From assembly GCA_034509495.1 (NCBI GenBank), contig CM067522.1, forward strand, positions 19,414,928 to 19,478,927: a stretch of DNA of 64,000 nt, written 5' to 3'. The notes under the pieces were generated by a model. The model saw nothing but the letters and a program-made list of their open reading frames with translations. It did no database searches and was not told the DNA's origin. Positions 12,104 to 23,939 of this stretch are shown in pieces (the stretch's first letter is position 1; each line of letters opens with the position of its first letter). The translations under genes were made by a program, and so were the position numbers. The stretch comes from Acestrorhynchus altus. Its lineage: Eukaryota; Chordata; Actinopteri; Characiformes; Acestrorhynchidae.

Positions 12104-13252
12104 CCCTCTACACTGCAAGTGTTCTTTTAAAAACCCTTGGACAAGCACAATATTAAGTGTATTATGAGAGAATTGGTCTTTTTCGGTCCCCCTAGAATTG
12201 TGGGGTATAACTCAGTTATACTCCAAATAAATACAAACAGTGCTCTGAGTGCCCCCTCATTGACAGCTATACAAGTGCATTTGTTGACAGTGAGTCATAC
12301 AAAAGTAGCATCTGAAGTGAAAGAAGCATGTGGACTGAGGCAGTAGAATTTTATTTCAGGATTTTAAACTAATATGGCCCCAACAAAGTTGCATAATGCA
12401 GTAGCAGCATTCCCAACCAAGAGTGGGAATGACAGAGACACCGTTCTCCCTGTTACAGTTAATTGAATGTCAACATAATTCTGAACTTGCTTTTTTAAGG
12501 CACACTGACAGAATGTTGCTTTAAAGTAGTTTTATGTGAGAATTAGTTTTGGAATTGGTATCACTGTCTTGTGTAGCTCCAACAAAGTACCACAGTACAG
12601 TTAGCTGTGTACTGAGCCTGGAATAGCAACAACTGAAATGATATTCTGAAACAATTTAGTACAATCAGTGGAGCATCAAAATAATTGAGAAGCTGTGATT
12701 TTACAGTAAAAATACTGCATAATGTTGCTTTAATACACTACATTTTGTCAGACCTTTTAACAGGATCAGGTTGAGGAATTGTGGTGAAATCAAAACTGCT
12801 TTAGGCATCACTCCTGACACTTTCCTCCGAGACATGGGGAAATGGGAGTTTTTTCTCATCAAACAGTGAAACTCTGATTTATTCCACTCAGTAATGTGTG
12901 AAATCCATAAACAGTCACTGCTTGACTCACTCAAATAATATGAGCGTCTGTTCGGCCGCTTTGGCCGACTGATCATTTTAGCAGCTCAACAAAAACCCTC
13001 CTCAGCTTCTTCAGGAGCCAGAGTAGAAAACAAACACATGCGATAAGATTTGGGTAAAGCAAGCAATTTTGGCCCACACACATGTACTTCTTTTTTTTTT
13101 TCCCCCATCCCTCATTCCTCCAATATACTTATGCACGTGGCCCAGCCATACTGACCTGCACTCATCTAAATTCTGAGGAACATGTTCTGGAATGGCTCTG
13201 TAATTTGCAGTTCTAGATCAAACTCCTTCATCAGATTAAATCTGCTTATTAG
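12101..13252. other. Intergenic, nothing recognised
   Basis: Unique-looking, moderately AT-rich sequence. Short open frames at 12137-12346 and 12701-12976 show no family motif. I see no RNA gene or intact transposon. Confidence 0.5.
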
Positions 13253-13319
13253 TTTGTGCAACAGCTCTCCAAACTGAAGCAGTTAAACAGGGTCACAGTT
13301 TGGAGAGCTGTTGCACAAA
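13253..13319. repeat. Hairpin: 24-bp perfect stem, 19-nt loop
   Basis: tttgtgcaacagctctccaa.. at 13253-13276 is the perfect reverse complement of 13296-13319. It lies at the left edge of the Tc1-like relic that follows and may be a terminal structure of that element or an independent snap-back. Confidence 0.85.
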
Positions 13320-13975
13320 GCAGATCGACATGAATCATGACTCCGACATGAGAGCTGTGTCTAAAACCTGGACCAAGTACAAACCAAATGGGAAGGTTGT
13401 GAATGGGAAGCATACAGGTAGAGCAAGGAAAACATCAAAGTGTCAAGATAGGAAACTTAAATCAATATGTCTCAAACAGAAAATGCACAACAAAACAAAT
13501 GAAAAACAAGTGGCAGAAACTGACTCAAGGACTAAAGACATGCAATCATGAACTTTTCACAGTCATTGATGATCTGGGGCTGCATGTCCACTAAACATGG
13601 GGAGATGACCATCATTATATCTTCAACAAATGCCAAAGTTTACACTTTTATTATTATTATAACTTTCCCATCAGCTGAAAGGATGTTTGGTGATGTTTGG
13701 TGATCTTGCTTTGGGGCAAAGGACATTAAAACATTCTTTCAAGAAAGACATATAATGTCACTTGCATGGCCTGATATAAATAGCTCAGATCCCAATCCAA
13801 TTGAAAATATCTGGTGGAAATTCAAGAAAACGGTGAATGATGAAGCTCCAACCTGCAGAGCTGATCTGGCAACAGTTGGAGATGGATTGGTGAAGAATAC
13901 TGTTTGTCATTAGTCAGGTCCGGGCCTCAATTGAAGGAACTTCCTTCCAGAGTGGTGATTCCATTATTTTGATAT
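13300..13975 (+). pseudogene. Tc1/mariner-like transposase relic
   Basis: The first half encodes a helix-turn-helix-like segment ending GRARKTSKCQDRKLKSI, and the second half, near 13790-13830, encodes DPNPIENIWWKFKK, the motif preceding the last catalytic acidic residue in Tc1-like transposases. Frames are broken between these parts and the middle is decayed. It is a dead transposon copy in intergenic DNA. Confidence 0.8.
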
Positions 13976-14159
13976 ATATATATTTTCCACAGCCACCAAA
14001 CTGCATGTACTCCTTCAAAACAGGTTCCCGAGCTCTAATCTACAGCCATACACATCTTTGTACTCACCTGTAACCACCTAGCATAATTTAGAATTTAATC
14101 CCTTTCTATAACACCCAACACTACACCATATCAACACTGAAGCAACAGCCCATTCACAA

Positions 14160-14431
14160 GGCTGGTTCCCTCACCACCAGGCCATGGCTGCTGCTCAACA
14201 AGCCACTGCTGCTCCAGTATTGAGCAGTGGAGCTGTGGAGATCCATTCATTACATTTGAGTTGGGGATCATGGCTGAATGCAATCAAACCCTCATAGCAA
14301 TGCTCCAAGATCTAGTCAAAAGCCTTAAGCGTTACTCCAACAAAAGCAGAATAAACTTTTTTAATACCCTTGATTTCAGAAGAAGCAGGGAATGAGCAGG
14401 TGTCCCAGTACTTTTTGTTCATGTGGTGTAC
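14160..14431 (-). mobile_element. MITE copy, minus orientation (43525-44060 family)
   Basis: Read on the minus strand from 14431, it begins gtacaccacatgaacaaaaa and contains tactgggacacctg, ttctgaaatcaagg, gaggga/gagggtttgattgcattcag and accca-type internal segments shared with the full copy at 43525-44060. The far end is decayed. Confidence 0.65.
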
Positions 14432-15085
14432 ATGGGGGTGGAGGGCAAACTGGGTTGTTTAATTCGCAGCACTCATCTGACAAAAGCTCCTTTGACACAG
14501 AACCTGTTTGTTGCACTGAAGCGGAATGTAGTTTTCTTTTCTCTTCAGTGGGACATAAACTGTTTGCTCATCTGGATGGTGGAACGGTTCTCAGCATGCT
14601 TGGTCGAATGCTCGTTAAAGGCCTGTATTGTCAGTCAGTTAGTCAGTCATCCTGGCTGTATTATACACTTATTTATTGTTCTAAGCTCTGTCTGCATGAC
14701 TGTAAAGTACAGAAGGCTGATAACGTTTATCTCAATGTAAATAATGCAATCAACTCTGGGCTCGGCTTCCAGGAAACGGCCTGCTCTCCGCTTCGTTTGT
14801 AAAAGCTCGGATGTCGTTGACGCTGAGTGAAGGGGACGCTATGAAAACAGAGCTGCTGATCTTGAACAGAAGCCGATAAGTGAGGTCAGAGGTGGCCTCA
14901 TGCACATATCAGTCCAAAGTGTGTGTATGTATTTTCTTCTGTCATAAGAATGGAGTCATACACGCATAACCATATTAAATATTAGTCTGTCGGTCCCGTC
15001 ATCCTTAAATAAACCTGCAGCTGAAAACAGCTGGAGAAAACGGAGTGCGTAGGTTGACCGTATTTCCGATTTCAGAAATGAGAAT
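14432..15085. other. Intergenic, nothing recognised
   Basis: A 136-codon open frame (14392-14802) starts inside the transposon end and has no recognisable domain. I do not call it a gene. No RNA or repeat family was identified. Confidence 0.5.
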
Positions 15086-15835
15086 GGAAGCTCATAGTCC
15101 ACCTATTCGCTCTGGAGCTATCAGACTAATGCAGTTAAGCTATAAAAGCTTATAACCCACTGATTAGCAAGGGAGCTATGAGGCCAATGCAGCTAAAAAA
15201 CAATAAAGGCATATAACCCACCAATTACCACTAGAGCTATCGGTCTAATGCAGCTAACAAACAATGGAAGCTTATAACCCACTAATTAGCACTGGAGTTA
15301 TGAGATGAGGCTAATGCAGCTAACAAACAAAAGTGTATAACCCACCAAGTAGCGCTGGAGTTATCAGTCTAATGCAGCGACCAAACAATAAAAGCTTATA
15401 ACCCACCAATTAGCACTGGAGCTATGAGGCTAATGCAGTTAACAAGCTGCAAAAGCATATAACCCACCAATTAGCACTGGAGCTATGAGGCTAATGCAGC
15501 TAACAAACAATGGAAGCTTATAACCCACTGATTATCACTGGAGCTATGAGGCTAATGCAGCTAACAAAAGTGTATATAACCCACCAATTAGCACTGGAGC
15601 TATGAGGCTAATGCAGCTAACAAAAGTGTATATAACCCACCAATTAGCACTGGAGCTATGAGGCTAATGCAGCTAACAAAAGTGTATAACCCACCAATTA
15701 GCACTGGAGCTATGAGGCTAATGCAGGTAACAAACTGTAAAAGCATATAACCCACCAATTAGCACTGGAGCTATGAGGCTAAGGCAGCTAACAAAGAATG
15801 GAAACTTATACCCCACAGATTAGCACTAATGTCTA
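15086..15835. repeat. Minisatellite, about 52-63-bp unit, about 13 copies
   Basis: The unit reads approximately cttataacccaccaattag-cactggagctatgaggctaa-tgcagctaacaaacaatggaag. The last third (from about 15480) is the most homogeneous, with three nearly identical short units ending caaaagtgtata. Edge units are diverged, as expected for array growth from the interior. Confidence 0.95.
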
Positions 15836-16607
15836 ATGCCAGGCATGGGCTACAGTCAATAAGTGTTGTTAGAAATATGTTAGTCATACTTACCTGTGCC
15901 ATAACTACCTCCATCATGTTTGATAGATGTTTATCTTGGTTTGCCTTGTTTTAGAACTAGGCAAGTGTAGTGGTATCTTGAGGGCCGTAGCTGGTTTACT
16001 AATATCATGGATGTGATGTTGGTGGAGGCCAGTAACCAGCACGTTAACACTGCACTAGTGATTTTGGACAAGGGCTGTAGCTTGTGTCGTAAAACTGTGA
16101 TGTTATGCTGTTTGGTTAGTGTCTTTCCACTAAAATGATCTGCTCAAGATTATATCCCAACAACCAGCAAGTGCAGAGAAAGGCAGTGCTAAAAAGCTTC
16201 TGGTGGTGCTCTTTAAATGAAAGTCTGCACTTCAGTCACTTCTTGATTGCTTTATTTCAAGTCCATCTTTTTTTTTAATGGTGCACAACTGAGAAATGGA
16301 AGCTAAGTGGTCACAGATGCCCCCATTTAGAAGCTAGTGTCTGTACAGCACATCACATTCCACTCCACTCTTAGAGACATTAGGTCTGAGCTGGTCTGGC
16401 CTGTTCTACAGTGCCTGAGTGCTTTTAACAAGAGGAAGAGAATAATACTCTTATCTACTATCAACATGATAACCATGTCCTTATCTTATCTGCTCTGTTC
16501 AGAAGCGTCACCGCTTACACAACTCATACTAAATGCACCACTTACTTAGAATTCATAGAGAAATACCACATACTGCAGTATGCTGTCAAGAAATTCCAAA
16601 ATATAAA
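15836..16607. other. Intergenic; one stray minisatellite unit
   Basis: A segment at about 16000-16095 (gatgttggtggaggcc, ttttggacaaggg) belongs to the 10380-11130 minisatellite family. The remainder is unrecognised and has no convincing open frame. Confidence 0.45.
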
Positions 16608-16960
16608 TGCACTGTATGGACAAAAATATGTGGAGACAATTGTTTGTGAACACATTTTCCATTACTGAGTATCCAATTACTACTCATGCTTCCATGCTTT
16701 TGCTCTTACTAGTTCTCAGGGGTCAACCTCTCAAGGTTTTTTGTCCTGTAGGGCCTTGCAGGAATTTCTAGGTGTATTCTTTTTCTCTTCTTTCTTTTCT
16801 TTTTTTTTTTTTGTTTGTTTTGTTCTTTTTTCCATTTCCAGACAATATGCATTATCAATATTGTGTCACCACAACAGAAATGGATCCCTTCACCTGATCT
16901 TTGTGCCAATGTCTGTTGGCACAAAAGCGCTGTATAAATAAACCTGAACTTGAACGACTT
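16608..16960 (+). mobile_element. Retroposon tail-like sequence with MITE fragment
   Basis: Positions 16608-16650 (actgtatggacaaaaatatg) look like a MITE end. The stretch up to 16950 ends with aaagcgctgtataaataaac, a 3' tail pattern common in fish LINE/SINE elements, after a T-rich segment. Assignment is by resemblance only. Confidence 0.45.
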
Positions 16961-17912
16961 GCTGAAACAGGAATTCAGCTGAAACAGGAGTTCCTGTGTA
17001 TCAACCACACCTTTTGCTAACAGCCATTAAATCTCCATAGTCAAATACTAGGTGTTGGGCAGGTCATCACGAAGAGCTGACTATAAACGTGGCACTTTCT
17101 CAGGATGGAATCAATCAGTTTGCAAAATTTCTTCCCTGCAAGAGCTGTCCTGATCAACTGTAAGTGTGCAGTAAACTGTGGACCACCCAAGCAGATTGTG
17201 CTTTTTCACAGCATAGTACCTACAGTATACTGCTCAACTCTACTCGGCTCACTTTATGGTTCTGGGAACCTGGAACAACACAACTCCCCCCAAAATGCAG
17301 CTGGTAATGTTGCAAAGACACAGGTCAGACACAGAAATGTGAATTGAGACCTAATTTCACTGTTGATTTAATCCTCCTAAATGCATCTGTCCATTTTTTA
17401 TGTTTTTATTTCTTTGCGTGAGCAAAATTCCAGCGAAATCGCATTATGTTTGGTATGAATATTTGTGATGCAAATAAACTGCATTTTAAATTGTTTGTTT
17501 ATTTGTCATTTTTTCTGTGTAACGACTGTAAGACAGTTTGACATACGGTGCAAGTAGAATGAAGTCATTGGCGATCTGTACAGAGCAATACCAAAGTGGT
17601 TCCAGTTAAGTGTTCAGATCTTTCCAGTGTTTGTAAGCAAAATGGATGTAACAGTACATAAATTTACAGTCGCGGAAAAAAAGGTAGTTAATACAGCTTG
17701 TAGTGTAAAGTTTATTGTAAGCTTTAGCATACACACACACACGCGTGCACACCAACACACTCTCATAAGTCACCATCATTTCATAAATTTAAATAAGATA
17801 ATTAAGAATTTTAGTGAAATACATTGTACTTGGTTTATTTTCAGTTCTTTCAAACCTAACGTTTAGAAAAGTGAGAGATAAAGAATAAAGAGAGATTAAA
17901 AACAGGATCTGA
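16961..17912. other. Intergenic, nothing recognised
   Basis: AT-rich sequence with a short CA-rich patch at 17731-17765. Open frames at 17105-17347 and 17627-17866 are short and featureless. Confidence 0.45.
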
Positions 17913-18168
17913 GTGTTAAGCATGATGTTGTGGGAACTGTAATGGTTCAGGAGTATCGTTATGGTAACTGTAGTCTTGATTGTCCCACTGGGCCTCCTCC
18001 TGCTCCTGTCTCTTAACACTCTGCCACTTGCTTTCATGTGTAGAGGGAGAGAGACAAGAGAGAGGAAGAAGAGGATGGCCAGAGGGACAAACAAGACTGC
18101 AGATACCATTGCAATACAGCTGAACCATTACAGCTCCCACAATACCATGCTTAAGGCATGAAACATTC
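17913..18168. mobile_element. Fold-back (imperfect palindrome) element, about 255 bp
   Basis: The left arm (aagcatgatgttgtgggaac, gtaatggttcag, ttgtccc, ctcctg) is the imperfect reverse complement of the right arm (gggacaaacaagactgcaga, ctgaaccattacag, cccacaataccatgctt), with the turn near 18040. Both strands therefore encode similar hydrophobic peptides, which is a consequence of the palindrome and not evidence of a gene. Likely a MITE. Confidence 0.8.
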
Positions 18169-18169
18169 A

Positions 18170-18834
18170 AGGATGTGAACGCAGACGTTTGGTTCTATGC
18201 ATTGCAACTACATATTGCACGTAGGTGTGCAGTTTGTGTTAATTATATTTTTCTGCTGAACTGATTTTAAGCAGCTGTGGGTGTGTGAACATGCCTGTTA
18301 GTTTGTGCTTTGCTGTTTCCACTACTGTTCCAGACTGTTCCAAAGTTTTGTCTTGCACTTCTACAGAAGCCTTACTGGTGAACAGTGTTGGATGCTGGCC
18401 CACTCAGGCCTGCTGAAGCTCTTCTGTCTGCAGACATCTGGCTATCAGCCTCTCCGTCAGCTACACAGTGGTTCAGTCGTCGGGCTCCAGCTGCTGTTGA
18501 CACGCAGCTATTTAACACATCAAAACAACAAGTGCTGTTATCAAACCCCCACCTCTTCACGGCTGCTTACCGCGTCGCCCAAGAATGCTCTTATCTCACG
18601 CTCCGCTTGTTGGTTTTAGTCACGGAGTGCGTGCTCACATTCTCCACTGGAACCGCAGACAAAAGGTCAGATTAGCACGGCCTGCTATTTTAGGAGCACT
18701 GTATAAATTACAGTAAGGGTCAGTTTTGCTGGACTCGTGTAAAACATTCATATTTAGGCCTGTGAGTTGTTTTAGTTTTAGTTTCAGGACCATAACACCT
18801 TATTCAATAATACACTACAGTGTATAGAAAAAAG
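18170..18834. other. Intergenic, nothing recognised
   Basis: Complex, moderately GC-rich sequence at 18305-18675 has overlapping open frames on both strands, none with a recognisable motif. It might be conserved noncoding sequence, but I cannot test that. Confidence 0.4.
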
Positions 18835-19060
18835 AACTGGGTTACAGCCTCATTAATTGTATCTTCTGAAATCAAGGGTGTTAAAGAGTTTATCCTGCTT
18901 TTGTAGGAGCATTGCTGTAAGGATTTGATTGCATTCAGCAGCAAGAGCATTAATGAGGTCAAAATGATCACCCTCCAACTCCTCAACTCATCCATCTTAG
19001 AAGTATTGAATTGAGCACCATGATTCCAGAGGACACAGTTCCACTCTCCACAGCTCAATG
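18835..19060 (+). mobile_element. Partial MITE copy (43525-44060 family)
   Basis: Shared blocks include ttctgaaatcaaggg, tatcctgcttttg, ttgctgtaaggatttgattg and ccagaggacacagttccact, in the same order as in the full copy. Ends are lost. Confidence 0.7.
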
Positions 19061-19224
19061 CTTCTTCTTGACAGGACTAGGCAATTTAAGCACAATTTTG
19101 TGTTTTTACATTATTGGGAATTATTACAGTTATGTAGTATTAGTACTTTGAATTGGAAAATTTGGATGATGCAAGCTACCAGCAGCTATTTGAACTAGAT
19201 ATTTAGGCCATACATGATTAATTT

Positions 19225-19460
19225 TATCAATCAATCAATCAATCAATCAATGTTTATTTATATAGTGCTTTTTACAACAAGGGAGTTGTCAGAAAGCAGC
19301 TTTATGGAGATCCAGGTCCGAGCCTCAATTGAGCAGGCAACAGTGCAGGAAAACTCCCTCAAGCTAGGAGGAAGAAACCTTGAGAGGAACCAAGGTTTAA
19401 GGCCTCCTGTGGTCGACACCACAGAGCACAAACATATAGAAAATAGCACTTAATACTTAA
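19225..19460 (+). mobile_element. Retroposon-like repeat beginning with (ATCA)n
   Basis: A run of seven ATCA-type units is followed by tttatttatatagtgcttttt, a segment with gagcctcaattgagc and ggaggaagaaaccttgagag. This block order is typical of a widespread fish non-LTR/SINE tail repeat in my experience. A short piece (gggcctcaattgaagg) also occurs near 13922. Confidence 0.6.
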
Positions 19461-19544
19461 CACTGATCATTATTTTATTATTTTTTTCCTCATTTTCCCC
19501 ATTTTTCCATCCTAATTTAGAAGTGAATCCATTAGAAATGTCCC

Positions 19545-19725
19545 GCTTTCACATATAATGCTCCCGACACTAGGAGGGTAAAGACAAGCACTTGCCTCTT
19601 CCAATACATGTAATGCTATGATGTCATGATGCCACCAGCTGTGATACAACATCTAACAGACACCTATGCTGACCAGTATAACACTGGTTGTGATGTGGGA
19701 AGAGAGTGTGGCCTATTTAGCTCTC
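19545..19725 (-). mobile_element. SINE-like repeat, second copy
   Basis: ataatgctcccgacactagg, ctgtgatacaacatctaaca and gtgatgtgggaagagagtg parallel the units near 9228-9400 and, inverted, 31230-31490. Confidence 0.6.
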
Positions 19726-19954
19726 TCAGACTCTGGCTTGCCAGGTATTTTCACATAATTTGAACTGAATTTGCAGATTGAATACAATGTTAAATGTGTC
19801 ATATTACTGGTATTTCTTAACACCACTTCCCAATACAACTTCTACTGTTTAAAGAGCAACACCAGTGGCCTTTTAGCCCTGCCTCCTTTCTCTCGCTCCT
19901 GTGGGGGAACTACCACAGCATTAAAATAACGTGGCCAGCTGTAAAAAAAATAGC

Positions 19955-20105
19955 TACTGTGGGATTAGCATGCTGACCACTGCCTTCCTCTAACAGCACT
20001 ACCCTGGTGTTAATGTGCTGGCTACTGTCCTTGTCTAAAAGCACTAGTACGGCATTAGCATGCTGACTACAAGCCTCATCCAACATCAATACTGCGGCAT
20101 TTGCA
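19955..20105 (-). repeat. Inverted fragment of the 10380-11130 minisatellite
   Basis: Two to three units (gcattagcatgctgactac, gcctcatccaaca) are reverse complements of the family's gtagtcagcatgctaatgc and ttggatgaggc segments. Confidence 0.6.
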
Positions 20106-20290
20106 CTGCCTAGTAGGTAGGGAAGCAGCCTTGTTACTGGAAGGTTGTCGGTTTGATTCCCTGAACTGGCAGGATGTGACTGAAGTATCCTTGAGTCCAC
20201 TTAACTCCATAGCTGCTTCCCATGCAACATAGATAGGGCTGCTCTCTAGAGTGTGAATTCACTAGTGTGTATGGGTTAAATACGAGGTCT
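20106..20290 (+). mobile_element. tRNA-derived SINE
   Basis: tagtaggtagggaagcagcc resembles an A box context and ggtttgattcc (about 20152-20162) a B box. The following ctgaactggcaggatgtgac, a cttgagtccac segment, atagatagggctgct and tagtgtgtatgggttaaat match the body of a common fish SINE. Probably a single old insertion. Confidence 0.7.
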
Positions 20291-21239
20291 ATATGCACAT
20301 TCATGAATTTTGAAAACTTAATGAAATGCAACACAACAAACCAAGAGACAGCATTGTCTCTGCTTTTAGGTCAGACCTGTCTGGGACGAGACCAAGAAAA
20401 TAAATGAAGGTTCTGTGTTTCGGACCCGGGATAAAAGGTGCAGGTGTAAAAACACCCTTAGTCTTGAGCTTCTCTGTAAGCAGGCGTTATTTTATTGTAA
20501 AATCGTACACTATCTAAAGACACTTCCAGCTACCAGACTATTTTCCAGTAATTTCACTGCTGTTGGTCCATGATAACTGGACTAGTCTTCCTAATCATGA
20601 TTACATCAGCTGCTTCACCAGAACACAGCACTGCTCAGACTGACTCCACTCGCTCACCTCCCTCTGACCTCCTCTGAGCTGATAGGCATCAGCAGATGTT
20701 GAAAGTGTGGGTTAAACTGTGCAAAATGGGCGGATGTGTTCTTTTAGGACCGTTAGCGCTGAGACTAACTATGATTGATAAATATGTCACAGAACAAAAG
20801 ACCTAGGAAGGACAAAATCTGGGCATAAAAGAAATACCTCACATCAAAGGCCCAATCAGGAACTACCTGAACAACGCAACCTGAACCTGAACCCGAGGTT
20901 TAGCTCAGACAGGAGACAAATACAGTGTGGATATTTTACATCAGGGACACTGCAGTCAACCCAAACGGGGAGGAAATATGTTTTATCTATCATATACAAT
21001 TGAAATAAATAAATAAACTTTTTTGTTTTAGGGTTTTACAGTTTGGCTTATAGCTCATGAAAACCAGAAATCCAGAATCTCAAAATATTACAACATTTGA
21101 ATTCTAATTTGAATAGATTACTAATGACAGTATCTACTTTAAAACCAAAAGACACACCAGCAGCCTTTGAGCACTGGCGCCTTTTCTCGTGTTCCTTTGA
21201 GATTTTGGAGGAATGTCTGCTGGTCTTTGTGGCCCCTGA
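20291..21239. other. Intergenic, nothing recognised
   Basis: No gene, RNA or clear transposon was identified in this stretch. Confidence 0.45.
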
Positions 21240-21655
21240 TAGCAAGAGTCTTCAATAATCAGGACCTCACAGGACCACCAAAGAGCAGCTATTATGTGGG
21301 TGGTGGTTCATTAACAGCAGTGACAATGACATGGTGGCGGTGTGTTAGTGTGTGTACAAGTGGATCAGACACAACAGCGATGCTGGAGTGTTTAAACACT
21401 GTGTCCACTCATTGTCTACTCTCCTTAGACACTCCTTCCTAGTGTCTCCACCTTGCAGATGCAGAGTCAGAGACTGTTTCTGCACACTTTGTGTTGGTCA
21501 TCCTCTATTTCTTCATCAGTGCTCACAGGACACTGTTGGCTGGATATTTCTGGTTGGGGGACTGTTCTCCATGCAGCAGTGACAGAGGTTTAAACACTCC
21601 AGCAGCACTGCTGTGTCTGATCCACGTGTAGCAGCACAACACATTCTAACATTGT
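21240..21655 (+). mobile_element. Palindromic DNA-transposon copy A
   Basis: It contains cttcaataatcaggacctca, agcagctattatgtgggtgg, then after the centre ctccagcagcactgctgtgt, i.e. complementary halves. This family recurs at 25330-25850, 40855-41225, 49138-49582, 59872-60365 and 63105-63520. It has no coding capacity. Confidence 0.8.
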
Positions 21656-21714
21656 ACTTGAAAAATATCTCACACAGATGAAATGTTTGGCCATATATTT
21701 TTTTCTGTATGGGT

Positions 21715-21717
<3 letters not shown>

Positions 21718-21772
<55 letters not shown>
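21718..21772. repeat. (CA)n microsatellite
   Basis: About 55 bp of pure CA dinucleotide. Confidence 0.95.
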
Positions 21773-21774
<2 letters not shown>

Positions 21775-22476
21775 ACAGTTCTGTATGTGTAGTATCCTCC
21801 CACAGTCTGTGTGTGTTGGTTGTTCAAAGGCCTCCATAGCCTTAGCTGCCCGCTACCACCCCGCCGACCTGCTGCAGTGAGATTTCTGATTTGTCTGTAA
21901 TTAATGGTGTTTCTTCACCTGCTGTTTCCTGTCCCTGTTCTGCATTTGTTTCATCCCCCCATCATTATTCTTCGTCCTGGTGAAACGGGCCTAATTCAGG
22001 CCGTGTGCAATCATAACCTGCTCACTCCCTGTCATAATGTCCCCTTTTGTTGTTGGCCGAATGTTTTTTAATGAACAGTGTAAGAGTGGTATAATTACAT
22101 ATCTGAGGGAATTACAGAAGCCAGAATTACAATGAAAGTAATTTTATTTGGTTGTAATCTCTCCTCACCGGCCTAATGGGCCTTTCAGAAGGGCAGGTCG
22201 GCTGTGAATACTGAAGCGTTTCTAAATGAAATGGTGCGGGCTGCCTGTGCTCGTGCTCGCTCTGTTCTTTTTTTTCTTCTTCTTCTTTTTTTCTGTTTTT
22301 GTCTTTGATTTCGCGGTGCTGGAGTCTGTCAGCGAGGCCTGAGGGATTTGTTAGCCTGTGATCATTGAGAGTCTCTGACAAATGAGTGAATTTGGCAGAA
22401 ACCGTGGAGGTAGGGCTTCGAGTGAGCGCTGATGAGAGACTCGAACCCAAAGAAATGAACTCAGACTTAAAGAGAA

Positions 22477-22477
<1 letters not shown>
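21773..22477. other. Intergenic; possible conserved noncoding sequence
   Basis: Positions about 21985-22260 are complex, non-repetitive and rich in TAAT/ATTA-type motifs. No coding frame fits. Regulatory function is only a guess. Confidence 0.3.

Positions 22478-22478
<1 letters not shown>

Positions 22479-22532
<54 letters not shown>
22479..22532. repeat. (CA)n microsatellite
   Basis: About 54 bp of pure CA dinucleotide. Confidence 0.95.
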
Positions 22533-22536
<4 letters not shown>

Positions 22537-22659
22537 AGCATGCACAGTGGTGCACAGACAATGAGGAGTGCAAAAGCTGGAATTTTCCATTAATTTCTTC
22601 CCTTTTGTTCTTTATTATTGTTATTATTATTTCATATTTATTGTATTTTTCACCAAATT

Positions 22660-22840
22660 CAGCCAGAACAAATCTACAGTGTTTATCAGACGCTCTCATC
22701 CAGAGCTCTTACATGGAAATATGTTCCACCGGCAGGAAAATGTAGAGTTAGGAGTCTTACCCAAGCACTCTTAATGGTGTAGAGTGTTTTATTCACCCAG
22801 GGAATCAAACTCTACACTATAAGGAGGGTGGTATTCTAAT
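22660..22840 (-). mobile_element. SINE-like repeat, minus orientation
   Basis: tcagacgctctcatccagag, gagtcttacccaagcactct and cccagggaatcaaactctac occur in the order seen in a common fish retroposon. gggaatcaaac would be a B box on the minus strand. Confidence 0.6.
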
Positions 22841-23360
22841 AATAATAACAACCAACTGGAGGTTATAAAAATGCTCATCATATTGATTGATTGTAGTGGT
22901 ATAGTAATATATTTTAATAATAATAATATATATATGTAATTTACTCATATGTACAAGTCATTGTTGTTATATAATAAAAATGTATCATAATAATAATGAA
23001 AATAATAATGAAAATTGCAGGAGTATATATTTTAATTATAATAATAATTAGTTGTAATTGTTGTAATGTGACAATAAAGTAAAATATTATTATTATTATT
23101 ATTAATAATAATAAGGTTTGTTATGAGGATTGCAATAATAATAATGAGGGTTATACTATATTTTGAGTTGCATGTACTAATTGTAATGCAATAATAATGT
23201 ATTATGACAACAATAACAATAAAAATAATGATGCCAATGGTGTTAAATTATAATAATTGTAGTAATATAATAATATATTCAATTATATAATCATAGAAGT
23301 TTTCCATAACTGTGATGAATGTAATGACAATAACAATAAACATAATAATATAATTCATAG
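22841..23360. repeat. AT-rich (TAA)n cryptic simple repeat
   Basis: Dense aataat/attatt trinucleotide runs and short ATATAT patches over about 500 bp. No gene. Confidence 0.8.
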
Positions 23361-23939
23361 AGCACTTCCTTATTCCCAAAGTCATTTTACAGTAACTTGG
23401 TACGCAATAACAACAGTAGTCAGGTTGTTCAACCAGGTGCCACCTCCACCCCTCACCCCCACCCAGCTCACCCAACCCCCCACTTCCTCGCTTACTAGGA
23501 CATTCCAGTCTTAAAACAGCTGGAATGTGGTATGTTGTTAATGTTAGTGTGGTGTAAAAATATTTTTTTATGTTATTTTTTAATCATATCTATGAATGTT
23601 CTCGCACTGCAATACTCAGCATGCAATGCGTCATACACCCATTAGGCCACAGTAATAAACAAATGTTGGTAAATTGTAAATAATAGTAAATTATTAACGA
23701 ACTAGTTCTGCGTTTCTGAGGATTCCTTAATGCAGCCTTAAAGACAGCCCAGCTAATGCCACTGCATAAAAGCCTTTTGAAAAGGACACATACCTGCAAT
23801 TACTGAAAAGGTCAGGTCTGACCCAGCCTCACCTGCCTCTCCTGGAGCTGCTGCCTACAGTGGCCTAACAGGCATAAGAGAAATTCCATTGGATTAAGGT
23901 GTAATTCCGAGCTCAAAAGCATATTTTCCATCATAAAAT
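23361..23939. other. Intergenic, nothing recognised
   Basis: No convincing open frame or known repeat. A C-rich patch sits at about 23440-23490. Confidence 0.45.

Noticed and set aside
14392..14802. 136-codon open frame
   Set aside because: It starts within a transposon end, has no recognisable domain and shows no splice or promoter context.
15086..15835. CRISPR-like array
   Set aside because: The whole unit repeats without unique spacers, and the genome is a vertebrate; it is a minisatellite.
18305..18675. Overlapping open frames of about 100 codons
   Set aside because: Three frames on both strands are open at once, with no motif; this suggests chance in GC-richer DNA.
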